From JBBIVP01 sp037439705 [NCBI: bacterium] (GTDB lineage Bacteria; JBBIVP01): a DNA stretch of 14,248 bases. A program made the position numbers and the translations under genes. The DNA is taken from the NCBI GenBank assembly GCA_037439705.1, contig JBBIVP010000021.1:3130-17377 (forward strand), in the 5' to 3' direction. This document shows, one piece after another, positions 1 to 5,516 of the stretch. The notes beneath the pieces are model-generated. The model made no database searches and had not been told where the DNA came from. It worked only from the letters and a program-made list of their open reading frames with translations. Positions within the stretch are counted from its first letter, which is position 1, and each line of letters starts with the position of its first letter.

Positions 1-152
1 AGCTGATTGATATAAAAGTATACTCCACAGGCTATTAAAAATAAGAGAAATCCAACCCAGAGATAGTATAAAGAAGAACCTCGAATTATTAATTTGAAGC
101 TGTATTTCCAGAAGTCAAGAAATTCGTAAATAAACTTTCCTTTCTTATCCAT
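1..152 (-). CDS. NrfD-type integral membrane subunit, second module (N-terminal part, cut by window edge)
   Basis: Only the first 50 codons are inside the window. ATG at 152 overlaps the TAA of the preceding Fe-S gene (145-147) by eight bases, which points to translational coupling. The peptide begins MDKKGKFIYEFLDFWKYSFK, then has a polar stretch ending in GSSLYY and a long hydrophobic helix (about residues 29-48: LWVGFLLFLIACGVYFY). A charged, aromatic-rich N-terminal tail followed by a first membrane helix fits the quinone-interacting NrfD/PsrC superfamily, and the position directly after a cytochrome and a four-cluster Fe-S subunit is where such a subunit is expected. The family call therefore rests mostly on gene order plus the start of the sequence; another polytopic membrane protein is possible. 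Confidence 0.7.
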   Translation of the reverse strand, partial: MDKKGKFIYEFLDFWKYSFKLIIRGSSLYYLWVGFLLFLIACGVYFYINQ

Positions 153-1026
153 AGTAGTAGAAAAATTTTGGTAAAGTATTTAATTCTTCTTTGAGGACGA
201 ATATGCGCTTATTTTCAATTATGTACCGGATCTCGCTTTTTGGGTCAAGAAGATTTCCAAATTTCCTTGCGCCAACAGGGCAGACTTCTACACAGGCAGG
301 ATAACGCCCCAATCTAACTCTATGTATACAGAATGTGCACTTCTCAACCACCCCTTTATAACGCGGGCGATTGCCCAAAAGATGTGTATTTGTATTGATT
401 TCATCCGGTGGGAGATATGGCTCGGTCCAGTTAAAATGCCTTGCTCCATAAGGGCATGCAACCATACAATACCGACAGCCTATACACCAGTTGTAATCTA
501 TAACCACAATTCCATCTCTTTCTTTCCATGTCGCACCAACAGGACAAACCTTAACACATGGTGGGTTTTCGCACTGATGACACTGAACTGGCATGTAAAA
601 ATGACCTTCCTGCGGAACTTCTTCGGGGTTATAATAAAGGTTTGCTTCTACAAAATCTACTCCTTTTCTTTTATCCATTTCAAAGACCTTTATCCAGTGG
701 ACTGGCATATTGTGTTTTTCGCTTCCACCTCGCGATTGATTATTTTCACGAACACATGCATAAACACATCTACGACATCCAATACATCTATTGAGGTCAA
801 GAGCGTAACCAAAAAGCGTTCCTTCCTGCGGTGGTGTGCTGTAAACTTTTATTTCCTTCCCATACTTTTTCCTGTATTCTCTTTCAAGACGAGCCAGAGT
901 TTCTTTCAACTCCTCACGATTCATTTCCCGAAGTCTCTTTCGAGGAACAAGTAGTTTACCACAACCAAGCGCACTTAATGCAAAAAACGAAGTAAGAGTT
1001 TTTACGAATTCTCGACGGTTAATCAT
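145..1026 (-). CDS. Tat-exported four-cluster [4Fe-4S] ferredoxin-like electron-transfer subunit (NrfC/DsrO/DmsB type), second module
   Basis: A 293-residue protein likely to relay electrons between the NrfD-type membrane subunit and the neighbouring cytochrome. Cysteines form four cluster motifs: C81/84/87/91, C149/152/157/161, C181/184/187/191 and C230/233/245/249, the last with an 11-residue gap typical of NrfC, PsrB, DmsB and DsrO. The N-terminus has a twin-arginine motif (NRREFVK) and a hydrophobic stretch, so export by Tat to the periplasmic face is likely. A cysteine at residue 22 (SALGC) could be lipidated, but it is not an ideal lipobox. Residues 31-57 are charged and probably helical. 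The ATG overlaps the TGA of the upstream cytochrome gene (ATGA). No cluster cysteine is missing. The paralogue at 2815-3552 is about 48 residues shorter. The family is certain; the physiological partner is inferred from context. Confidence 0.93.
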   Translation of the reverse strand: MINRREFVKTLTSFFALSALGCGKLLVPRKRLREMNREELKETLARLEREYRKKYGKEIKVYSTPPQEGTLFGYALDLNRCIGCRRCVYACVRENNQSRGGSEKHNMPVHWIKVFEMDKRKGVDFVEANLYYNPEEVPQEGHFYMPVQCHQCENPPCVKVCPVGATWKERDGIVVIDYNWCIGCRYCMVACPYGARHFNWTEPYLPPDEINTNTHLLGNRPRYKGVVEKCTFCIHRVRLGRYPACVEVCPVGARKFGNLLDPKSEIRYIIENKRIFVLKEELNTLPKFFYYYG

Positions 1027-1604
1027 CTGATATCCTCCGGTCTTGCTGGTGGCGGTTTTGGTTTCAAAGGTTTAAAACGTGGAGAATGTGGATTGTGACA
1101 GTGGGCGCACAAAAGATATTCCTTCTCACCCTTCCACATTCCTGTGCGTTTTCCATGAACTCCAACTTTCCAATCTCTATATTGTGGACCATGACATTGT
1201 CCACATAATCTGTAAGATTCCTCAAAACCAATTAACTCTCCGTTCGCAAGCCTTAGTTTATCTCTATTTTTAATATCGTGGCAATCAAGACACCACCTGT
1301 GCTCTTCATCATGCTCGAAAACAATGTCTTCATGAAATTCAAGCTTGCGCCTTTTTGGATTTGGTTCAATCTCGGCATGACAGGAAGAACATGGGTATAT
1401 GCCTTCAGAAAGAGGTGGCGGAGGAACTGGAAATTGTTCTTTCTTTTCCTTTTCTTCTTTCTGAATCGGTATAAGCCCGCGTTCCTGAGGAGGAAGAGGA
1501 GGATTCTCTGCATGAAATGGGTCTACTCCCTCTATTGCCCTGTGCTCCTTTTCGCATGCTGTCGGTAAAACCAGAAAGATAATGGCAAATAACCATCTGA
1601 GCAT
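1023..1604 (-). CDS. Tetraheme c-type cytochrome, probable lipoprotein, second module
   Basis: About 193 residues with four CXXCH heme sites (numbered from the GTG at 1607: C73, C106, C135, C167). A short hydrophobic signal ends in LPTAC at residue 18; the cysteine suggests a lipoprotein, though proline at -3 is not ideal. A charged and proline-rich linker (about residues 36-67, including KEEKEKKEQ and PPPP) separates the anchor from the heme domain, and the C-terminus is again proline-rich, as in a periplasmic protein tethered to a membrane. Start: a strong GGAGG lies upstream; both GTG 1607 (spacing 6) and ATG 1604 (spacing 9) are usable and I prefer the ATG. The gene sits between the NrfD C-terminal frame and the Fe-S gene and is presumably the electron donor or acceptor of the second module. 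No specific named cytochrome is recognised. Confidence 0.88.
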   Translation of the reverse strand: MLRWLFAIIFLVLPTACEKEHRAIEGVDPFHAENPPLPPQERGLIPIQKEEKEKKEQFPVPPPPLSEGIYPCSSCHAEIEPNPKRRKLEFHEDIVFEHDEEHRWCLDCHDIKNRDKLRLANGELIGFEESYRLCGQCHGPQYRDWKVGVHGKRTGMWKGEKEYLLCAHCHNPHSPRFKPLKPKPPPARPEDIR

Positions 1605-1609
1605 CACTT

Positions 1610-2497
1610 TTATCCTCCGTTTTCAATACTTCTCAACTCCATCCAGGGTGGGAGAATTTTTGTAAGGATATAAAGAATAAGGAAAGGAAGGACAAGAAAT
1701 AGTAAGGCGACCAATAATCCTTCAACTCCCAAAAGTTCCATTTTGTAAACAGTCAAACCCCTGAAGCTTTTTGAAAAGAGTTGACCCCCTATAACCACAT
1801 TCCACCTTGTAGCAAAAATACCAATCTGAACCAAAATGGCAACTATGAAATATAGAAGTCTTCTCAACTCATCCGGTGGGGTGAATATCTTGATTAAAAT
1901 AAGAACTGTTAAAGGAAAAATTGTCCCTATAAGTATCTGAATCACAACAAGGCTTATAAACAGTCTTGAGGTAACAAGCTTTGAAAGGATATGTATTGAT
2001 TCCTCTGCCTGATAAAGCCTGTGTATAAAGTCAAGCATTTCAAGAGAGAAATCAACTATTATTGAATACAATATGAAATCAGCAAGCCTGTCCACACACT
2101 TCATATCAACTTCTTTCCTGCGAAGAAGAGTAATTAAAATGTAAAGGAAAAGAACAAGTGCTATTCCCGAAACAATAGCGGAAAATAGAAAAACTACCGG
2201 CATTAAAACACTGCTCCACCACGGATTGGCTTTAACTGACCCGAATATAAAACCTACATATCCGTGCAGTAAAAAAGCAGAAGGAATACCAATTATGGTT
2301 ATCACCTTCACTGTTTTTTTATCCAGATTTACTGCAGATGGCGAAACATCTGTGGTAAAAAGAGTAATCGCCCTATGAATGAATTTTCTCAATCCACTCT
2401 CATTCTGAGCCCACATTATAAGGTCCTTCCTGTAATCAAACCACATCTCAAGAAGTAAAACAACCATAAGATACCACAGATAAACTATCCCGTACAT
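1610..2497 (-). CDS. NrfD-type membrane subunit, C-terminal part downstream of an in-frame TAG
   Basis: A 295-codon frame with about seven membrane helices, including HGYVGFIFG and a helix after NPWWSSVLMPVVF, both typical of the NrfD/PsrC/DsrP superfamily of quinone-interacting subunits. It is not an independent gene by homology: it begins at helix 3 of the family fold, and it continues in exactly the same frame as 2498-2815, separated only by TAG at 2498-2500. Joined, the product would be about 401-402 residues, a normal size for this family. The first codon after the TAG is ATG (context ATG-TAG-ATG), so termination followed by reinitiation could make a separate C-terminal polypeptide, but there is no Shine-Dalgarno sequence there. 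TAA at 1610-1612 ends the frame beside the GGAGG of the tetraheme cytochrome gene. The family is clear; whether one or two chains are made is open. Confidence 0.85.
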   Translation of the reverse strand: MYGIVYLWYLMVVLLLEMWFDYRKDLIMWAQNESGLRKFIHRAITLFTTDVSPSAVNLDKKTVKVITIIGIPSAFLLHGYVGFIFGSVKANPWWSSVLMPVVFLFSAIVSGIALVLFLYILITLLRRKEVDMKCVDRLADFILYSIIVDFSLEMLDFIHRLYQAEESIHILSKLVTSRLFISLVVIQILIGTIFPLTVLILIKIFTPPDELRRLLYFIVAILVQIGIFATRWNVVIGGQLFSKSFRGLTVYKMELLGVEGLLVALLFLVLPFLILYILTKILPPWMELRSIENGG

Positions 2498-2500
2498 CTA
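2498..2500 (-). other. In-frame amber codon inside the NrfD-type gene
   Basis: On the minus strand the codons read CCT ATG TAG ATG TAC GGG, with the same frame open for 105 codons before and 295 codons after. The flanking protein is conserved on both sides, so a single TAG is the only disruption. Confidence 0.9.
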
Positions 2501-2815
2501 CATAGGAGTACGAAGGTGGGGTGTGAGGAAAATTTCTATTGAGCGTGCTGGATGACCGAGATGGGCAAGAAGCGGAAGAGGAGCAACAAGTAAAAATGCT
2601 AAAGCAGTAAGCAATGAAAGTCTGTAGGTTGGAGCCACATCCTTAACATTGAAGACCTTGACAAGAGAGGCAAGTATAAATGCTCCTGCAACAAGTCCTG
2701 TAATGTAGGGATAAACAACTATCAATATACTCCAGTGAAGTTCAATTTCGTTAGGATATATAAATCCTGTAATGTGCTGAAGTGCTGAAGAAAGTTGTTC
2801 TACAAGATGCTCCAT
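2498..2815 (-). CDS. NrfD-type membrane subunit, N-terminal part ending at an in-frame TAG
   Basis: A 105-codon frame holding the first two membrane helices of an NrfD-type subunit (about residues 28-55 and 63-86, numbered from ATG 2815), then the family's loop after helix 2 with LGHPARSIEIFLTPH. It stops at TAG just after RTPM, which is inside a conserved part of the superfamily where the chain should run straight into helix 3. The next codon in the same frame is ATG and the rest of the protein follows intact (1610-2497), with no frameshift. ATG 2815 overlaps the TGA of the upstream Fe-S gene by one base (TGATG); GTG 2818 is an alternative. A truncated product with two helices could not form the usual quinone site. 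I read the two frames as one gene with an internal amber codon. Confidence 0.85.
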   Translation of the reverse strand: MEHLVEQLSSALQHITGFIYPNEIELHWSILIVVYPYITGLVAGAFILASLVKVFNVKDVAPTYRLSLLTALAFLLVAPLPLLAHLGHPARSIEIFLTPHLRTPM

Positions 2816-3552
2816 CACCTTACCTCTCCATCAAGATTGGCATAAAAAACCTTCGGTTCTGTATTCATACCAGGTTTTAACACATGTATTTCGTTCATCC
2901 TCATAAACCTCACAAGGGGACTGCTTCTTTTAGTTAAATCTCCAAAGACCCTCGCATGTGTTGGACACACTTCAACACAAGCAGGTTTCAAACCTTTCGT
3001 TATTCTGTGGTAGCAGAATGTGCACTTGTCCGCCACCCTTTTTTCAGGATGAAGGTATCTTGCTCCATAGGGACATGCCTGAATACAGTATCTGCAGCCA
3101 ATACAGTAATCAGGATCTACAAGAATTACACCCTCAGGACTCTTAAATGTTGCACCTACAGGACAAACCTGAACACAGGGCGGATTATCACATTGATTGC
3201 AAAGTTTCGGAACAAAAAAACTTCTTAGAATCTGTTTTTCTCTCTTTTCAACAGAATAAGGACTTTTCGTACTTCTATCTAAGGTTTCCACTTCTACTTC
3301 ACCATCTTTATAAATGGTATACCTCTCAACCCATGTTCTGTAAAAGAAAGGATATTTTGGCACATTATTTTCCAGCTTACATGCCTCAACACATTTTCCA
3401 CATCCGACACATCTCTTTATGTATATTCCCATCCCATACCGGGGAGAGCGGTCGTTTTCTTTACTCATCCTGGGTAACGCTAATACCTCCTTTCCACTGA
3501 GGAAAAGAACTGCCAAACCAAATGTATCCCTTATAAAGTTCCTGCGATTCAT
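2815..3552 (-). CDS. Tat-exported four-cluster [4Fe-4S] ferredoxin-like electron-transfer subunit, first module
   Basis: A 245-residue NrfC/DsrO/DmsB-type protein. Four complete cluster motifs are present: C48/51/54/58, C118/121/126/130, C150/153/156/160 and C177/180/192/196. The N-terminus MNRRNFIRD followed by a hydrophobic stretch is a twin-arginine signal, so the folded cluster protein is probably exported to the periplasm. Its role would be to carry electrons between the NrfD-type quinone subunit encoded next and the eight-heme cytochrome encoded just before. ATG 3552 lies three bases after the cytochrome's TAA, with GGAGG inside the end of the cytochrome gene. Its TGA overlaps the start of the NrfD gene. 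The two Fe-S proteins of this operon share the same architecture but differ in the regions between clusters, so they are diverged paralogues rather than a recent duplication. Confidence 0.93.
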   Translation of the reverse strand: MNRRNFIRDTFGLAVLFLSGKEVLALPRMSKENDRSPRYGMGIYIKRCVGCGKCVEACKLENNVPKYPFFYRTWVERYTIYKDGEVEVETLDRSTKSPYSVEKREKQILRSFFVPKLCNQCDNPPCVQVCPVGATFKSPEGVILVDPDYCIGCRYCIQACPYGARYLHPEKRVADKCTFCYHRITKGLKPACVEVCPTHARVFGDLTKRSSPLVRFMRMNEIHVLKPGMNTEPKVFYANLDGEVR

Positions 3553-3555
3553 CCT

Positions 3556-4308
3556 TTAGCCTCCTTCAGGAGAATGTGGATAATGACATTCCCAGCATAG
3601 GTATCCTTCAGAATGAGAATCAACCTCTATTTTTGGAATATAATCTGGAGTTTTTGCAGTCTCCGAGTGACACCTTTCACACACATCAGTGTTTGTAGGT
3701 TTTGTCGGACGCTGAGACCTCGGGTCAAATTTATGATGTGAAGGCGTTTTATGACATACCGTGCATTCAAGGGAAGCATGGGGTGAAATAGATTTCATAC
3801 TTGAAATAGTCCTGTGACACACCTGACAATCTGTAGGAGGATGCGGTGGAGTTGGATCGTGCGGATTGTGACACTCCGTGCACTGTTTAGGGGGATTGTG
3901 CAGATAAGGGTCAACCTGCGGGAATCCAGTGGGACGAGATACAATATATTCATGACATTTCAAACACTCCTCTCTCTTTCGGGGTATAATTATCTCTCCT
4001 TCTCCTTCTGCATGTTTCAATCCCGGACCATGACAGGTTTCACATGAAAGCAGTTTATGATAAGAGTTTTCTATTTTTGATACCTCTTCTTCATGACATT
4101 CCTCACACTTCTCCCTGCCAGCATAAACAAGAGGCTTATTTTTTTCGTTAACAAGTGCGCTGGTTCTGTAATGCCCGAGCTCTCCGAAGTCTGATGGAAT
4201 AAATTGCTCTCTCAAAAAAATCACGGTTAAAAATCCACCTATTATTAAGATTCCGAGCCTTCTGTACTGCTCTGGTATCTTTTTCCAGATTTTAAGCGGG
4301 GTAACCAA
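3556..4308 (-). CDS. Octaheme (eight CXXCH) c-type cytochrome with N-terminal membrane anchor, first module
   Basis: A 250-residue protein with eight heme-binding motifs at C68, C89, C115, C143, C161, C182, C210 and C238. One hydrophobic helix (about residues 18-33, LGILIIGGFLTVIF) follows a basic N-terminus and has no clear cleavage site, so it is likely a signal anchor that leaves the heme domain in the periplasm. Histidine-rich segments between motifs supply possible distal ligands. The start is TTG at 4308: AGGAGG sits six bases upstream, and no ATG or GTG fits in frame nearby. The start lies inside the 3' end of the small ORF at 4292-4420. This gene opens the cytochrome/Fe-S/NrfD module and resembles the cytochrome partners of NrfC/NrfD-type quinone complexes. 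It is not an obvious catalytic octaheme reductase: no CXXCK-type active-site motif is seen. Confidence 0.9.
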   Translation of the reverse strand: MVTPLKIWKKIPEQYRRLGILIIGGFLTVIFLREQFIPSDFGELGHYRTSALVNEKNKPLVYAGREKCEECHEEEVSKIENSYHKLLSCETCHGPGLKHAEGEGEIIIPRKREECLKCHEYIVSRPTGFPQVDPYLHNPPKQCTECHNPHDPTPPHPPTDCQVCHRTISSMKSISPHASLECTVCHKTPSHHKFDPRSQRPTKPTNTDVCERCHSETAKTPDYIPKIEVDSHSEGYLCWECHYPHSPEGG

Positions 4309-4420
4309 ATTCTGCCTCCTTCACCAATCCTTCCTCCCACCGGGGTGAATTTTGAAACATTCCTTTTCCCTTCGCTTCTAAAAATTCAAAATCTCTTACC
4401 TTTTTTGCTCTATCATTCAC
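4292..4420 (-). CDS. Small 42-residue ORF at the head of the cytochrome operon
   Basis: A GTG at 4420 is preceded by AGGAG with an 8-base spacer and opens a 42-codon frame ending in TAA at 4292-4294. It overlaps the TTG start of the octaheme cytochrome by 17 bases, and its last codons contain that gene's AGGAGG. The peptide begins MNDRAKKVRDFEFLEAKGKG and includes FQNSPRWEEG; it is soluble, charged and has no cysteine, signal or membrane helix. I do not recognise a family. It could be a small subunit or assembly factor of the respiratory complex, or a leader ORF whose translation opens the cytochrome start for coupling. A promoter-like TTGACA lies at a sensible distance upstream. Evidence is the ribosome site, coupling geometry and operon position, not homology. 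Confidence 0.55.
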   Translation of the reverse strand: MNDRAKKVRDFEFLEAKGKGMFQNSPRWEEGLVKEAEFGYPA

Positions 4421-4461
4421 TATAAATTCTCCTCTACCTGAGTCCTCAATCGTTGTTTTTA

Positions 4462-4489
4462 ATTTTCTAAATCAGATTAATTTTGTCAA
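4462..4489 (-). promoter_or_regulatory. Candidate sigma70-type promoter of the cytochrome operon
   Basis: On the minus strand a perfect TTGACA (4489-4484) is followed after 16 bases by GAAAAT (4467-4462), four of six matches to the -10 consensus. It would start RNA near 4455, leaving about 35 bases before the GTG of the small ORF. The -35 is good, the -10 weak. Between here and the small ORF lies a short inverted repeat TGAG-N2-CTCA (4438-4447) of unknown meaning. Confidence 0.4.
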
Positions 4490-4557
4490 GAAAAATGAGA
4501 AACTTTGATTTTATCAGATTTATCAATAAAATGGTTTTTTATGAAATAAAATTGTAG

Positions 4558-4563
4558 TAAAAT
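4558..4563 (+). promoter_or_regulatory. Candidate -10 element directly before the first hotdog gene
   Basis: TAAAAT ends seven bases before the ATG at 4571, so RNA would start at or next to the start codon (leaderless). No convincing -35 is seen, only a T-run. The rest of the 4490-4557 interval is A+T-rich with no further gene visible. Confidence 0.3.
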
Positions 4564-4570
4564 TCAAAAA

Positions 4571-4963
4571 ATGAAGAAGAAAAAAGCAATGAAATTTTCG
4601 GAGCTCAAGGAAGGCGAAGAGTTTCCTCCTGTCTATTACGAGATAAGCGACGAAAAAGTAAAAGAGTATAAAAAAATTTTTGGCGATTCAGAAACACAGA
4701 TTCCTCCATTTTTATGTTTTCTTTACTCTTTCAGGTGTATTTTTGAAAAGTATTCCATCCAGCCCGGGACAATCCATGCCTTTCAGGAAGTTGAATTGTT
4801 TAAAGAAATAAAAATGGAAGAGCGCTGTTTCAAGTCTTATGGAAGAGTCAAGGAGAAATACACAAGAAGGAATAAAAACTATGCTGTTTTTGAGATTACA
4901 ACCGAGGATTCAAAAGGAAATTTGGTAAACAGGATAAAATTTGGTTTTGTGCTACCGGAGTAA
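4571..4963 (+). CDS. Small hotdog-fold protein, MaoC/FAS1-like dehydratase N-subunit type
   Basis: A 130-residue protein that begins KFSELKEGEEFPPVYYEIS after a lysine-rich tail and ends GNLVNRIKFGFVLPE; this layout matches the non-catalytic hotdog half of two-part MaoC-type (R)-specific enoyl-CoA hydratases. It lacks the catalytic D-x-N-P-x-H motif, which is present in the next gene. The two genes are two bases apart and should make a heteromeric hydratase/dehydratase acting on an acyl-CoA or acyl-ACP. Start: ATG 4571 has no Shine-Dalgarno but sits seven bases after a TAAAAT; ATG 4589 (MKFSELKEG) also fits the usual family start and follows a purine-rich stretch. The substrate cannot be read from the sequence. 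The call to fold family is moderate because the protein is short and diverged. Confidence 0.7.
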   Translation: MKKKKAMKFSELKEGEEFPPVYYEISDEKVKEYKKIFGDSETQIPPFLCFLYSFRCIFEKYSIQPGTIHAFQEVELFKEIKMEERCFKSYGRVKEKYTRRNKNYAVFEITTEDSKGNLVNRIKFGFVLPE

Positions 4964-4965
4964 AA

Positions 4966-5373
4966 ATGAAACCCGGCGATAAATTGAAGGAAATAAGGTT
5001 CAAAATAACCCAGGAAAAGATAAATGAATTCGCCAAATTTTCTGGAGATTTCAACCCCATTCATGTGGACGAAGAATTTGCAAAAAGTGTGGGGTTGGGA
5101 GGAACTATAGCTCACGGAGCAATAGGAATGGCTTACATAATGAAGATGCTCCATTCAGAGTTTGGAAGGAATTTTTATGAAAATGGAAAATTTATAATAA
5201 AATTTATTTCTCCTATGAGACCTGGTTATGAATTAAGAACCTTTGGTGAGGTTAAGAAGATTTCAGATGAAGAAATTTATCTTTCCATCGGATTTGAAAA
5301 AGTTGATGACAATTCAAAACTTGTGGTTGGAGAGGCATGGATAAAAAAAGGCGCCCATAGCTCAGATGGATAG
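4966..5373 (+). CDS. MaoC-family hotdog hydratase/dehydratase whose 3' end lies in a tRNA gene
   Basis: A 135-residue single-hotdog MaoC protein. The hydratase motif is complete: SGDFNPIHVDEEFA with D28 and H33, then GGTIAHGAIGMAY. It would add water to, or remove water from, an enoyl/hydroxyacyl thioester, probably with the preceding hotdog protein. GGAG lies five bases before ATG 4966, over the upstream gene's stop. The normal family end is around GEAWIKKG; the last residues AHSSDG and the stop codon TAG (5371-5373) are encoded by the first 23 bases of the tRNA-Arg gene on the same strand. RNase P processing of a joint transcript would therefore cut the mRNA before the stop codon. The enzyme class is well supported, the substrate unknown. 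Confidence 0.85.
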   Translation: MKPGDKLKEIRFKITQEKINEFAKFSGDFNPIHVDEEFAKSVGLGGTIAHGAIGMAYIMKMLHSEFGRNFYENGKFIIKFISPMRPGYELRTFGEVKKISDEEIYLSIGFEKVDDNSKLVVGEAWIKKGAHSSDG

Positions 5374-5424
5374 AGCGTGGGACTCCGGCTCCCGAGGTCG
5401 GGGGTTCAAATCCCCCTGGGCGCT
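5351..5424 (+). tRNA. tRNA-Arg (anticodon CCG)
   Basis: Full cloverleaf: acceptor stem GCGCCCA with TGGGCGC (seven pairs), D arm GCTC/GAGC, anticodon stem TGGGA/TCCCG with loop CTCCGGC (anticodon CCG, reading CGG), variable loop AGGTC, T arm GGGGG-TTCAAAT-CCCCC. CCA is not encoded. The discriminator position is T (5424), unusual for an arginine tRNA. The first 23 bases overlap the end of the MaoC gene. Confidence 0.96.
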
Positions 5425-5436
5425 TTACCTGAACAT

Positions 5437-5470
5437 TGCAAAATTCAAAATGCAAAGTGAAAAATGCAAA
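5437..5470 (+). repeat. Short A-rich iteration: three TGCAAA units at 14-base spacing
   Basis: TGCAAA occurs at 5437, 5451 and 5465 in an A-rich tract between the tRNA and the convergent PASTA gene. It looks like a fragment of a degenerate intergenic repeat; a weak GCAAAAT/ATTTTGC inverted repeat (5466-5472 and 5485-5491) follows without a T-run. No gene is seen in 5425-5516. Confidence 0.35.
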
Positions 5471-5516
5471 ATTTTGTATCTTATATTTTGCGGCGATGAA
5501 TAGTTATCTCCATTTT

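Noticed and set aside
322-954. Long plus-strand open frame opposite the Fe-S gene
   Set aside because: It is antisense to a protein with four intact cluster motifs and its translation has no family character; a shadow of the real gene. The same applies to plus-strand frames at 1278-1568, 2956-3228 and 3147-3500.
5252-5455. Minus-strand open frame across the tRNA
   Set aside because: It is antisense to the tRNA and the end of the MaoC gene; the apparent peptide comes from tRNA complement sequence.
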